NCBI GenBank assembly: GCA_003506735.1
Contig: DNYS01000252.1
Location: 1 to 6,573 of the forward strand
Direction of reading: 5' to 3'
From: Nitrospinota bacterium
Lineage (GTDB): Bacteria; UBA8248
Length of the DNA: 6,573 nucleotides
This document shows, one piece after another, positions 1 through 6,550 of this stretch. Every line of letters starts with the position of its first letter. Position 1 is the first letter of the stretch. A program made the translations under genes and the position numbers. The notes below the pieces were generated by a model. That model did no database searches, was not told where the DNA came from, and saw only the letters and a list, made by a program, of their open reading frames with translations.

Positions 1-450
1 GAAGGCCACCCGCTGCTGCTGTCCTCCCGATAGTTGAGAGGGATACCGATCATCGAGCCCTTCGAGCCGCACAAGCCGCAACGCCTCCTGAACCTTGGCC
101 CCTAAATCCCTTCCGGAAATACGCCGCATCCTCAGTCCAAAGGCAACGTTTTCCGATACGGTGAAATGGGGCCACAGCCCATAAGACTGGAACACCATCC
201 CCAGGTTGCGCTTGTGGGGGGGAACGAGGGTGCCCCCTTCACTGGTGCTGATGAGGCGGTCGCCCACGCGCACTTCACCTTCGTCGGGATTTTCGAAACC
301 TGCAATGATGTTGAGGGTGGTTGTTTTGCCGCAACCGCTCGGACCGAGAAGGGTCACCAGTTTACCCTCTGGTGCGTGGAAGCTGATTCCATCCACGGCG
401 GTCACATTCCCGAACCGCTTGACCAGCCCCTTGATGCGAACATCCTGCAT
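1..450 (-). CDS. ABC importer ATP-binding subunit (partial, C-terminus beyond left edge)
   Basis: This is the nucleotide-binding subunit that powers the importer encoded upstream, acting at the cytoplasmic face of the inner membrane. Only the first 150 residues are present; the gene is cut by the window edge. In order I see the Walker A motif GPSGCGKT (residues 36-43), a PPHKRNLGMVFQ stretch with the Q-loop glutamine at Q88, and the ABC signature LSGGQ (140-144) followed by QQRVAF. Walker B, the H-loop and any C-terminal TOBE domain would lie outside the window. The PPxKRNxGMVFQ wording is typical of the FbpC/PotA group of importer ATPases. The start is ATG at 450, whose A is also the last base of the permease stop (TGATG), so the two are probably translationally coupled. 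The family call is very secure; the substrate cannot be read from this subunit. Confidence 0.96.
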   Translation of the reverse strand, partial: MQDVRIKGLVKRFGNVTAVDGISFHAPEGKLVTLLGPSGCGKTTTLNIIAGFENPDEGEVRVGDRLISTSEGGTLVPPHKRNLGMVFQSYGLWPHFTVSENVAFGLRMRRISGRDLGAKVQEALRLVRLEGLDDRYPSQLSGGQQQRVAF

Positions 451-2144
451 CAGGATACCCCTCCGACTCCCCCGAGTCTAAGGACCCGCCTCACCAGGCC
501 CACCGAGAGCAGGGAGAGTACGACGACAGCAAGAGAAAGGATGCTAACCTGTGAGAATTCCCCTTCGTCGTAAAGTTGGATCAAAACTATACCAACAGTC
601 TCCTTTTGGGAACTAAAGAGCATAATTGAGGAGGAAAGCTCTCGCATCATGGAAACGAACATGATCACCCAACCAGCTCCGATGCCTGGCAAAATCAGAG
701 GTACCAAAACTTTACGGAACATGGTTCCCCAGCCCGCTCCGCTCACAGAGGCTGCCCGCTCCAATTCCTCGGAAATCTGAGCCACGGAATTTCCGATTGC
801 CTTTACGCCAAAGGGCAAAAAGCGGGTGATGTAAGCAATCAATATAATGGAGAACGTGTTGTAAAGGTTAAACGGCGGCCGAATGTAGGCCCACATCAGC
901 GCAATGGCGATGACAGCCCCGGGTATGGCCACGGGAATCAATGCAAGAAAATCCAGAACTGCGCGGCCCCGCCAGCGGCTTCGCACAATGAAGTAGGCGA
1001 CCACGGCGGATAGAACAACCCCTATCGTGGCGCCGGAAAAGCTGAGGAAGAGGCTGTTCTGAATCGAGCGAAGAATCAGCGGGCCGGCTTCTCCGCTGAT
1101 CATTTCCTTTAGGTTAGACAGAGTGAGGTATTCCCATACGGGCGGTCGGCCCCGGTTTGTTATGAAAGTCCCGTACACCAGGGTAAGTAAAGGCAAAATC
1201 GCCGACATCAGCAGATAAAAAAACGCGAAGCCAAGAGCAGCGTAGCGCCATGGACCCAGGGAGATGAGTCGGGGGCGGAAGGTTTTTCCCACCACCGTCG
1301 TGTACTTTTTCCCCTTCCCCAACGCTCGGGTCTGCATCCACAAGGCGAATGCGGAAATCAATAGCAATGGGATGGAGAGCGCCGCAGCATGGGAAAACTT
1401 CGGCGGTATCCCAATCATCAGTCTCCACAAATGCGTAGAGAAGACGTAGATTCCACCAGAGACCCCAATGGTGGCAGGAATGGCAAAAATCTCCAGAGCT
1501 AGGATAAACACGAGAAGCGCCCCAGAGAGGATCGCAGGCGCAGCGAGTGGCAAGGTGATGCGCAGGGTAGTCGTCCAAGGTCCAGCGCCCGCCACGTGGG
1601 CCGCGTTTTCGAGAGTGGGATCCATGTTCTGGAAAGCAGCCGCGGTAAAGATAAACACATAGGGCGCCAGGGAAAGAGCCATCACACCTATGAGGCCGCC
1701 CAGGGTGAATATGTCGAAAAGTGGCTCATTCGTGTTCATGAGCCACTTCCAAAACAGGTTGATGAACCCGACCCTGGGAGTGCCCAGATACGACCAACTA
1801 ACTGCCACCACGATGGGTGGTGTAATGAAGGGGAGCAGGGCAATTAAATTGATGTATTCTTTGAGCGGAGTGTCTGTACGCCCCACAATCCAAGCTAGTG
1901 GCACACCGATCAGCACGGAAAGCAGTGTCACTCCAACCGCCATGACGGCGGTGTTGTACAAAACCTCCCCCATGTAGTCGGCCGAGAAAACATCGACAAA
2001 AGCCTGGATAGTAAAACCCGTGCTTCGCAGATCGGTCTTAAAACTTCCCAGGATGAGCCAGTAAAGCGGATAGAGGACCAGGCCTGCCACCAAGAGGAAG
2101 CAACACCACTCTACAACTCGAGCGGAACTCGGTCGTCTAAACAT
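450..2144 (-). CDS. Fused two-domain ABC permease, iron(III)-type (FbpB/ThiP-like)
   Basis: This inner-membrane channel subunit has 564 residues, the usual length for permeases in which two binding-protein-dependent transport domains are fused. About 12 hydrophobic segments can be picked out, six per half, for example near residues 11-33, 64-86, 98-119, 148-170, 203-224, 301-325, 362-386, 398-420 and 532-553. Each half carries an EAA-type loop that docks on the ATPase: one around 181-201 (AAHVAGAG ... ITLPLA) and one around 464-484 (AASVSGAG ... VLVPLI). It lies 43 bases downstream of the binding protein gene and overlaps the ATPase start by one base, giving a standard binding protein-permease-ATPase operon. 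The ATG at 2144 has no strong Shine-Dalgarno in front of it, so translation may depend on readthrough from the upstream gene. Fused permeases of this type serve iron(III), thiamine, phosphonate and other importers, so the substrate stays open. Confidence 0.95.
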   Translation of the reverse strand: MFRRPSSARVVEWCCFLLVAGLVLYPLYWLILGSFKTDLRSTGFTIQAFVDVFSADYMGEVLYNTAVMAVGVTLLSVLIGVPLAWIVGRTDTPLKEYINLIALLPFITPPIVVAVSWSYLGTPRVGFINLFWKWLMNTNEPLFDIFTLGGLIGVMALSLAPYVFIFTAAAFQNMDPTLENAAHVAGAGPWTTTLRITLPLAAPAILSGALLVFILALEIFAIPATIGVSGGIYVFSTHLWRLMIGIPPKFSHAAALSIPLLLISAFALWMQTRALGKGKKYTTVVGKTFRPRLISLGPWRYAALGFAFFYLLMSAILPLLTLVYGTFITNRGRPPVWEYLTLSNLKEMISGEAGPLILRSIQNSLFLSFSGATIGVVLSAVVAYFIVRSRWRGRAVLDFLALIPVAIPGAVIAIALMWAYIRPPFNLYNTFSIILIAYITRFLPFGVKAIGNSVAQISEELERAASVSGAGWGTMFRKVLVPLILPGIGAGWVIMFVSMMRELSSSIMLFSSQKETVGIVLIQLYDEGEFSQVSILSLAVVVLSLLSVGLVRRVLRLGGVGGVS

Positions 2145-2187
2145 TGTTAGTCAATGGGATGCCCCCATGTGGAGCAATGCCCCTTTA

Positions 2188-3204
2188 CTACTTCCTTTTT
2201 CCTAGGCGTATGTATTTGGTCATGAAGGCCCTGTACTTGTCCATCTCTTTGTATACCTTCTCCCAGTTGGCGTAGAGTGGCTTGAATGGATAAGGAATCC
2301 CTTTTACGTGCGGCACGTCAGTCCTCGCCGAGTTGATTTTGACCTGCTGGGTCACCACCGTTTGCCCTTCCTGCGAGAGCACCCACCGGTACACCATTTC
2401 GGCGACCTTAGGGTTAGGACCCCCTTTTATGATGCCGAAAGAGGCCGGGATGACCGGGGTACCTTCCTTCATCTTAGCGATCTTGATTTTCGCCCCCTTC
2501 GCAATGCGGCGTATGGCAATGTACTCGAAAACGAATGTGACGTCGCGCTCCCCCGTGGCCACCCGCTCGGTCGAAGAGCCCATCCGTGACTGGACGAGGG
2601 TGCCGTTTGCCAGCAACCCCTTGATGTACTTTTCGCCAAAATCTTTACTACCGTAAAAAAAGTCCCACAATCCGGCCGATTGAAATGGGTCGACCAGAAC
2701 GAGACGGCCCCGCCATTTCGGCGTGGTAAACTCAGCCCAGCTCTTGGGCACCTCGTTGGGTTTTACATTATCAGTGTTGTAGATCACCTGAAGGCTGGGA
2801 GCGCGAAGGCCGACCCAGTGGGCCTTTCGGCTCTTTGCCCACTCGGGATGGCCCCCCGCTTCTTTGAAATCGGTCACGCCAGGCCGTACCCATCCTTCCT
2901 TGGCAAGGTGATACCAGCCTGGAGTGTAGCTGAAATGTAGAAGATCGATGAGGCCCTTCCCCGCCGTTCGCTCGGCAACAAAGCGTTGGTAAAGACTTAC
3001 GCCGCCCGCCGTAATCCAAGTCACTTTGACGTCGGGAAACTTTTTCTCAATCGCATTCACTAGAGTAGTCTGTGCGGCAGTGGTGAGGGAGGAGTAAAAA
3101 ATCAATTTTTTCGTTCTTGCCGCCCACGCGTTCTGATTCCCCAAAAGCACGGCCATTGCAAAAAACGAAAATACCAACATTCTCAGCGTTACCCGAATTT
3201 TCAT
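2188..3204 (-). CDS. Periplasmic substrate-binding protein of an iron(III)-type ABC importer family
   Basis: This is a 338-residue extracytoplasmic solute receptor that would deliver ligand to the permease encoded just downstream. The N-terminus is a clear signal peptide: basic start (MKIRVTLR), hydrophobic core (about 9-21) and an AWA|A cleavage site after residue 28. There is no lipobox Cys, so a soluble periplasmic protein is expected. The mature part begins KKLIFYSSL, typical of the COG1840 / SBP_bac_6 type. Other family-like stretches are NTDNVKPNEVPKSWAEFT (143-160) and GGPNPKVAEMVYRWVLSQEG (261-280). The start at 3204 is supported by AAGGAG at 3211-3216, six bases upstream. In the iron-binding FbpA proteins two adjacent tyrosines bind Fe; the comparable region here reads FEYIAIRR (226-233) with no Tyr-Tyr pair. 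Iron is therefore doubtful, and another small anion or organic ligand is possible. The family call is secure; the ligand is unknown. Confidence 0.93.
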   Translation of the reverse strand: MKIRVTLRMLVFSFFAMAVLLGNQNAWAARTKKLIFYSSLTTAAQTTLVNAIEKKFPDVKVTWITAGGVSLYQRFVAERTAGKGLIDLLHFSYTPGWYHLAKEGWVRPGVTDFKEAGGHPEWAKSRKAHWVGLRAPSLQVIYNTDNVKPNEVPKSWAEFTTPKWRGRLVLVDPFQSAGLWDFFYGSKDFGEKYIKGLLANGTLVQSRMGSSTERVATGERDVTFVFEYIAIRRIAKGAKIKIAKMKEGTPVIPASFGIIKGGPNPKVAEMVYRWVLSQEGQTVVTQQVKINSARTDVPHVKGIPYPFKPLYANWEKVYKEMDKYRAFMTKYIRLGKRK

Positions 3205-3299
3205 TGTCCTCTCCTTCCACTCAGTGAATGGGGGAAAACGGCTAAACTTCCTTACGGCTAGCCTATTAAGTGAAATGTCAAATTTTTGATTAGATTTTA

Positions 3300-3327
3300 A
3301 CTATACCTCATTCCGCATCTGAGTCAA
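3300..3327 (-). promoter_or_regulatory. Predicted sigma70-type promoter of the ABC importer operon
   Basis: On the minus strand TTGACT (3322-3327) and TATAGT (3300-3305) are separated by 16 bases. Each hexamer matches the sigma70 consensus at five of six positions. Transcription would start near 3293, leaving a leader of roughly 90 bases before the binding protein ATG at 3204. No recognisable Fur box or other operator is seen around it. This is pattern matching only. Confidence 0.6.
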
Positions 3328-3334
3328 TCTCCCG

Positions 3335-3556
3335 GGCAGTGCATTGTCCGGATATTTGCGCCGTTGTTTGATGTGTAAATTCGAGAAACTTCTCAAAAAC
3401 TCAAAAAACACACCCTCCAGGAGAAAACAATCCGAAAAACTCCTGAATATCTCTCAAATTTTCTCACTATTTGGAAAATTCCAATTCCCCCGGAATTCAA
3501 GAACAGCGGTACAAGGCCTCGCCGTCTACAAGCCGAATTTTCGGATATGCACTGCC
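3335..3556. repeat. MITE-like or IS-remnant segment with terminal inverted repeats
   Basis: The segment begins GGCAGTGCATTGTCCGGATA (from 3335) and ends with the near reverse complement TATCCGAAAA-type arm (ATCCG then ATGCACTGCC, read inward from 3556). The first ten bases of each arm, GGCAGTGCAT, match exactly. With one gap and a few mismatches, similarity extends to about 22 bases. The interior is AT-rich and carries further palindromes: CTCCAGGAG at 3415-3423, TTGGAA-AA-TTCCAA at 3471-3484, AATTCC-CCC-GGAATT at 3483-3497 and CCGAA-TT-TTCGG at 3533-3544. No transposase frame is evident, and I found no target-site duplication outside the arms. It could be a non-autonomous mobile element, the decayed ends of an insertion sequence, or a chance structured spacer. 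Confidence 0.5.
3471..3497. repeat. Two overlapping palindromes
   Basis: TTGGAA-AA-TTCCAA (3471-3484) shares its right end with AATTCC-CCC-GGAATT (3483-3497), and AATTCC occurs twice in tandem (3477-3482, 3483-3488). The two hairpins are mutually exclusive or adjacent in a folded strand. They lie in the middle of the inverted-repeat-bounded segment. The role is unknown. Confidence 0.45.
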
Positions 3557-3570
3557 TAGCCCCCTGATTT

Positions 3571-3583
3571 CGAGGTTACCTCG
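3571..3583. repeat. Small perfect hairpin downstream of the amidase gene
   Basis: CGAGGTTACCTCG is a perfect inverted repeat (CGAGG/CCTCG, or six pairs around one base), located 42 bases past the amidase stop. It is not followed by a T-run on either strand, so it is not a convincing intrinsic terminator, though it could stabilise a transcript end. Confidence 0.35.
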
Positions 3584-3587
3584 CCGC

Positions 3588-3624
3588 CCGAGAGCACGCG
3601 ACAAATCTTCTCCTTTTCTCTCGG
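3588..3624 (-). terminator. Possible stem-loop at the end of the amidase transcript (weak)
   Basis: CCGAGAG (3588-3594) pairs perfectly with CTCTCGG (3618-3624), which directly abuts the amidase stop codon at 3625-3627. The loop is long (23 bases) and no T-run follows on the minus strand. This does not meet the usual pattern of an intrinsic terminator. It could instead be a transcript-end stabiliser or chance. Confidence 0.25.
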
Positions 3625-5046
3625 CTAAATAATCACAGGTCGTCTGTTTCGGATCTCAGGTGTCGACTGATCGTAGGCGTAGGCGACTCGCAGAATTCGG
3701 GCCTCGGTACCCGGAAGACCTACAATTTGCATGGCCATGGGCAATTCGCTAATTGGACTGAACCCGGTGGGCACTGATACTGAAGGAAAACCCGTGAAAT
3801 TGTGGGGACCGGTCAGGTTGCGGGCCAATCCCATGAAAGGCACTTCTTTTCCGTTTACCGTCGCCATGGTGGATTCGACCGGCGCAGCCACGCAAGGATA
3901 TCCAGGCAGTAGCACCCCGTCATATGGTCTAAAGATTGTTTCCGCCATTCGTCGAAGGGTTCTCCTCTGTTGGCAAGCTCGAATATACATATCCAATGTA
4001 GTCTTCCTGGCGTTTTCCAGCCGCTCCCTCAAGTCATTCCCGAACCTTTCGGGATACTTCTCGAAATTTTCCCGATGCACGGAGAGGAGTTCCGCATCCG
4101 CAATTGGCGAGCGCTGGGAATTAAGCTCTTCTGCAAAGGGACAGGACACGGATTCTATCTGAGCACCCAAATCGCGGAAAATTTCAACAGCATCGTCAAA
4201 TGCTCTCATGATGGGCGCATCGATCTCCACCTGAACCAGATCCGGACAAAGAGCGAGGCACAGTCCTTCGAGGCCTTCTTCGATCTCAGCGCTAAAATCC
4301 GGGACTGGAAGGTCGGCCGAAGCAGGATCCATTGGATCGTACCCTGCCATTCCCTGCAGCAAAAGCGCGCAATCCCGGGCCGAGTGTGCAAGGGGACCGA
4401 CATGGTCCAGGCTGGTGGAGTTAGGAAATACTCCCCGAAGGCTAATCCGGCCGTATGTGGGCTTAAGCCCGACTATCCCGCACACCGCTGCCGGACCCCG
4501 AACTGACCCGCCCGTGTCGGTGCCCAATGTACCCGGGCACATAAAGGCAGCCACGGCAGAACCCGACCCCCCACTTGATCCGGCCGGCACCCGGCTTGGG
4601 TCCCAGGGGTTTCGGCAGGCGCCGTAATGGGGGTTTTTCGTGGTGGATCCGGCAGCGAACTCATGGGTATTGCACTTACCAATAAGGATGGCGCCAGCTT
4701 CCTTGAGCCGGCGGATGCACTCGGCGTCCTCTCCAGGAACGTTCTCAGGAAAGAAGCTCGAGCCATGGGTAGTAAGGACTCCTTTGGAATCGATAATATC
4801 CTTTGCCCCGAATGGGATTCCATGAAGCGGACCGCGGTATTTTGAATCGCTAATTTCCTTCTCCGCTTGCCGAGCCGCCTCTCTTGCCTCTTCGTGGCAT
4901 ACTGTAATGAACGCATTGAGTTTAGGGTTCAATCTCTCGATTTGGGCAAGGTGCGATTCAATTACCTCGAGTGGTGAAATCTCGCGCGACTTGATTTTTT
5001 CGGACAACTCGAAGATGGAGAGATAACACAGGTCTCCCGAAGACAC
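3625..5046 (-). CDS. Amidase-signature family hydrolase
   Basis: This is a probably cytoplasmic enzyme that hydrolyses a carboxamide to acid plus ammonia or amine. With the GTG start at 5046 it has 473 residues, normal for the family. The Ser-cisSer-Lys triad is complete: K82 in GIPFGAKD, S157 in AGSSGGSGSA and S181 in GTDTGGSVRG. The spacings of 75 and 24 residues equal those known for the family. GIVGLKPTYGRIS and LDHVGPLAHSARDCALLL follow as expected. GatA normally has SIRQPAA at the nucleophile; here it is SVRGPAA, and no gatB or gatC is nearby, so a stand-alone amidase is more likely than the tRNA amidotransferase subunit. The substrate is unknown. Start choice: family similarity begins at LCYLSIFELSEKI, five residues after this GTG, with AAGGGGGA seven bases upstream. 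An in-frame ATG at 5124 would add 26 residues but has only a weak ribosome binding site. Confidence 0.93.
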   Translation of the reverse strand: MSSGDLCYLSIFELSEKIKSREISPLEVIESHLAQIERLNPKLNAFITVCHEEAREAARQAEKEISDSKYRGPLHGIPFGAKDIIDSKGVLTTHGSSFFPENVPGEDAECIRRLKEAGAILIGKCNTHEFAAGSTTKNPHYGACRNPWDPSRVPAGSSGGSGSAVAAFMCPGTLGTDTGGSVRGPAAVCGIVGLKPTYGRISLRGVFPNSTSLDHVGPLAHSARDCALLLQGMAGYDPMDPASADLPVPDFSAEIEEGLEGLCLALCPDLVQVEIDAPIMRAFDDAVEIFRDLGAQIESVSCPFAEELNSQRSPIADAELLSVHRENFEKYPERFGNDLRERLENARKTTLDMYIRACQQRRTLRRMAETIFRPYDGVLLPGYPCVAAPVESTMATVNGKEVPFMGLARNLTGPHNFTGFPSVSVPTGFSPISELPMAMQIVGLPGTEARILRVAYAYDQSTPEIRNRRPVII

Positions 5047-5243
5047 TTGAAATTCCCCCTTGAACTCAAGGCAATAAATAGACGCGAACATTTCTTTGGT
5101 AGAAATCGTCTTCAAATCTATCATTCTACTTGGCAGAAGATCAATTACTCCCTCTTGGGATTCTAAATTCGAAGGGAGATGGTAAAAGAGCGCTGATACT
5201 TTTTTTTAGAAGCTCTCAAGGGGATGTTGGGGCAATAATTCTG

Positions 5244-5258
5244 AATCTGCCTCAGATT
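5244..5258. promoter_or_regulatory. Perfect 6-3-6 inverted repeat, candidate operator
   Basis: AATCTG-CCT-CAGATT lies in the intergenic region between the divergent amidase and dehydrogenase genes, about 77-91 bases upstream of the dehydrogenase GTG. Its size and symmetry suit a dimeric regulator, but no regulator gene is in the window and I do not recognise the site. Nearby promoter hexamers are poor: GATAAG at 5261 for the plus strand has no good -35 partner, and TAGAAT at 5160-5165 for the minus strand also lacks one. No firm promoter is called. Confidence 0.3.
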
Positions 5259-5316
5259 GTGATAAGCTAGCGGTATTCAAAAGGAAATGATAACCAGCCG
5301 GTGCCCATCCGAAATT

Positions 5317-5324
5317 GAGGGGAG
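5317..5324 (+). promoter_or_regulatory. Ribosome binding site supporting the dehydrogenase GTG start
   Basis: GAGGGGAG ends ten bases before the GTG at 5335. The upstream in-frame ATG at 5287 has AAGGA only one base away, too close for normal initiation. The site therefore favours the GTG, in line with the protein similarity. Confidence 0.5.
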
Positions 5325-5334
5325 ATCATACGGC

Positions 5335-6426
5335 GTGAAGGCATGGCGTTTTTACGAATTCGGCGATATGAGGCTGGATGAGGTGCCCGACCCCGAGGCG
5401 CGCCCTGGCTGGGTCGTGAGCCGGGTGCGGCGGGTCCAGCCCAGCATCACGGACGCCCAGCGTGCCTTGGGAATCGGGACGATTAACTCCACACTTCTCC
5501 GCGAGCAGCTCGAAAAACATGCCCCGGTCCAGTTGCTGGGCCATGAGATGAGCGCCGAGGTGCTTGAGGTAGGGGAAGGGGTGGAGGATTTCCAGCCCGG
5601 GGATATCGTCTGCACTTCGGCGCACGTTCCTTGCGGCAGGTGCATCTGGTGCCGGGAGGGCCGCGAGGCGTGGTGCGAGGACAAGCTACATGTCGGGATC
5701 AATCTGCCGGGCGCGTTTGCCGAGCTGATCGCTATGCCGGCGGCCGGGCTGGTAAAGGTGCCCAAGTCCTTGGACGACGCCTCGGTAGCCTGCCTCCAGC
5801 CGCTCTCATCGGCGGTGGCGGTGATGCACGACGTAGACATCCGGCCCGGGGAGTCGGTTGCCATAACCGGGCAGGGGGCCATGGGGCTCTACATCCTCCA
5901 GATTGCGCGCATATGCGGCGCATCGGCCGTCTATGTGAGCGACGTGAAAGAAGAATGTTTCGCTCTGAGCCGAAAGTTTGGCGCGGACGCTATCATCAAT
6001 GCGCGGGAGGAAGAACCGGTGGAGCGGGTTCGGGAGCTGACGGGGGGGAAGGGCGTCGACATCGTGTTCGAATGCGCTGGAGGCACCCCCGATCACGGCC
6101 TCTCCGGCCACGAGACGCTCCATCAGGCGCTAAAAATGGTTCGCCTGGGCGGCCGCGTCATGCAGGTGGCAGGGCTGGTGGGTGAGGTCAAGATCGATCC
6201 GGTCTTTATGCGCATGGCCGGCATCCGGTGGATTTTCCCCGAGGGTCACGGCCGAGACACGGTGGCTTTAGGAGCGAAGTGGGTGGCCAGCGGGAGGGTT
6301 GACGTCCGCTCACTCATTACACATGAAAAAAGAGGCATCGAAAATTTACCCGAAGTTTTTGAGATTACGCAAAACAAGAACAAATACAAAGCGACGAATC
6401 CTTGTCAGCTGGTCTTGGTGGGATAA
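5335..6426 (+). CDS. Zinc-type medium-chain dehydrogenase/reductase (alcohol/polyol dehydrogenase-like)
   Basis: This is a 363-residue cytoplasmic oxidoreductase of the MDR superfamily, expected to interconvert an alcohol or polyol and a carbonyl with NAD(H). The N-terminal GroES-like domain contains GHE (69-71), the usual catalytic-zinc His-Glu, and a full structural zinc lobe C100-x2-C103-x2-C106-x7-C114. The Rossmann domain has GQGAMG (179-184) and an acidic residue, D203, at the end of the second strand, which in this family favours NAD over NADP. The Cys normally found in the ICGTD motif is replaced: the aligned stretch reads QPSITD, putting S37 there. The Glu of the usual EPL motif is Q155 (QPL). 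The metal site is therefore altered. The start is GTG at 5335 because K-A-W-R-F-Y-E-F is the normal beginning of such proteins; an ATG at 5287 would add 16 unlike residues. GC content is higher than in the neighbours, except over the last ~120 bases, which drop to about 42%. Confidence 0.92.
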   Translation: MKAWRFYEFGDMRLDEVPDPEARPGWVVSRVRRVQPSITDAQRALGIGTINSTLLREQLEKHAPVQLLGHEMSAEVLEVGEGVEDFQPGDIVCTSAHVPCGRCIWCREGREAWCEDKLHVGINLPGAFAELIAMPAAGLVKVPKSLDDASVACLQPLSSAVAVMHDVDIRPGESVAITGQGAMGLYILQIARICGASAVYVSDVKEECFALSRKFGADAIINAREEEPVERVRELTGGKGVDIVFECAGGTPDHGLSGHETLHQALKMVRLGGRVMQVAGLVGEVKIDPVFMRMAGIRWIFPEGHGRDTVALGAKWVASGRVDVRSLITHEKRGIENLPEVFEITQNKNKYKATNPCQLVLVG

Positions 6427-6439
6427 TTTTCAATTCAGA

Positions 6440-6471
6440 TGAGGCTGCTGACCTCCAATAGGCCGGCCTCA
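6440..6471 (+). repeat. Weak inverted repeat after the dehydrogenase gene
   Basis: TGAGGC (6440-6445) pairs with GCCTCA (6466-6471) across a 20-base loop whose right end is the palindrome GGCCGGCC (6461-6468). No T-run follows, so it is not a good terminator. The two dehydrogenase-like genes may still be co-transcribed across this 124-base gap. Confidence 0.25.
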
Positions 6472-6550
6472 GCCGTTCAGGGTGGATTTGGTTGAGATGA
6501 GGTAATTGCCGGATCGGTCACAGTGGACAGAAGAAATCAGGAGCAGCCCC

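Larger units (their letters stand above)
3205..3624. other. 420-base intergenic region, no credible gene
   Basis: This stretch separates the amidase gene from the importer operon; both flanking genes are on the minus strand. It is visibly richer in A and T than its neighbours. It holds the operon ribosome binding site and promoter (right-to-left), the inverted-repeat-bounded segment at 3335-3556, several short palindromes, and two stem-loops next to the amidase stop. The only open frame of any length is a 71-codon plus-strand frame starting at 3344. It is basic and low in complexity, has no ribosome binding site, and lies almost wholly inside the repeat-bounded segment, so I do not call it a gene. 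Confidence 0.7.

Noticed and set aside
166..573. Plus-strand open frame over the ATPase and permease end
   Set aside because: It is antisense to a secure ABC ATPase with Walker A, Q-loop and signature motifs, and its own product has no recognisable family features.
3276..3281. TTGACA on the minus strand as an alternative importer -35 element
   Set aside because: No acceptable -10 hexamer lies 15-19 bases downstream. The TTGACT/TATAGT pair further upstream is much better.
3344..3559. 71-codon plus-strand open frame in the intergenic region
   Set aside because: It has no ribosome binding site, a low-complexity basic composition and no recognisable domain, and it lies inside an AT-rich palindromic segment. 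It may be chance or a relic of a mobile element.
3970..4506. 178-codon plus-strand open frame opposite the amidase gene
   Set aside because: It is the antisense shadow of an amidase with a complete catalytic triad. The product is unrecognisable and lacks a clear ribosome binding site.
5187..5216. AGAGC/GCTCT inverted repeat flanking a T-run in the divergent intergenic region
   Set aside because: The stem is only five pairs with a 20-base loop containing the T-run, so it is not a terminator shape. No gene ends here.
5631..6185. 184-codon plus-strand open frame inside the dehydrogenase gene
   Set aside because: It is an Arg/Gly-rich alternate-frame artefact of high GC content. The other frame gives a well-formed MDR protein.
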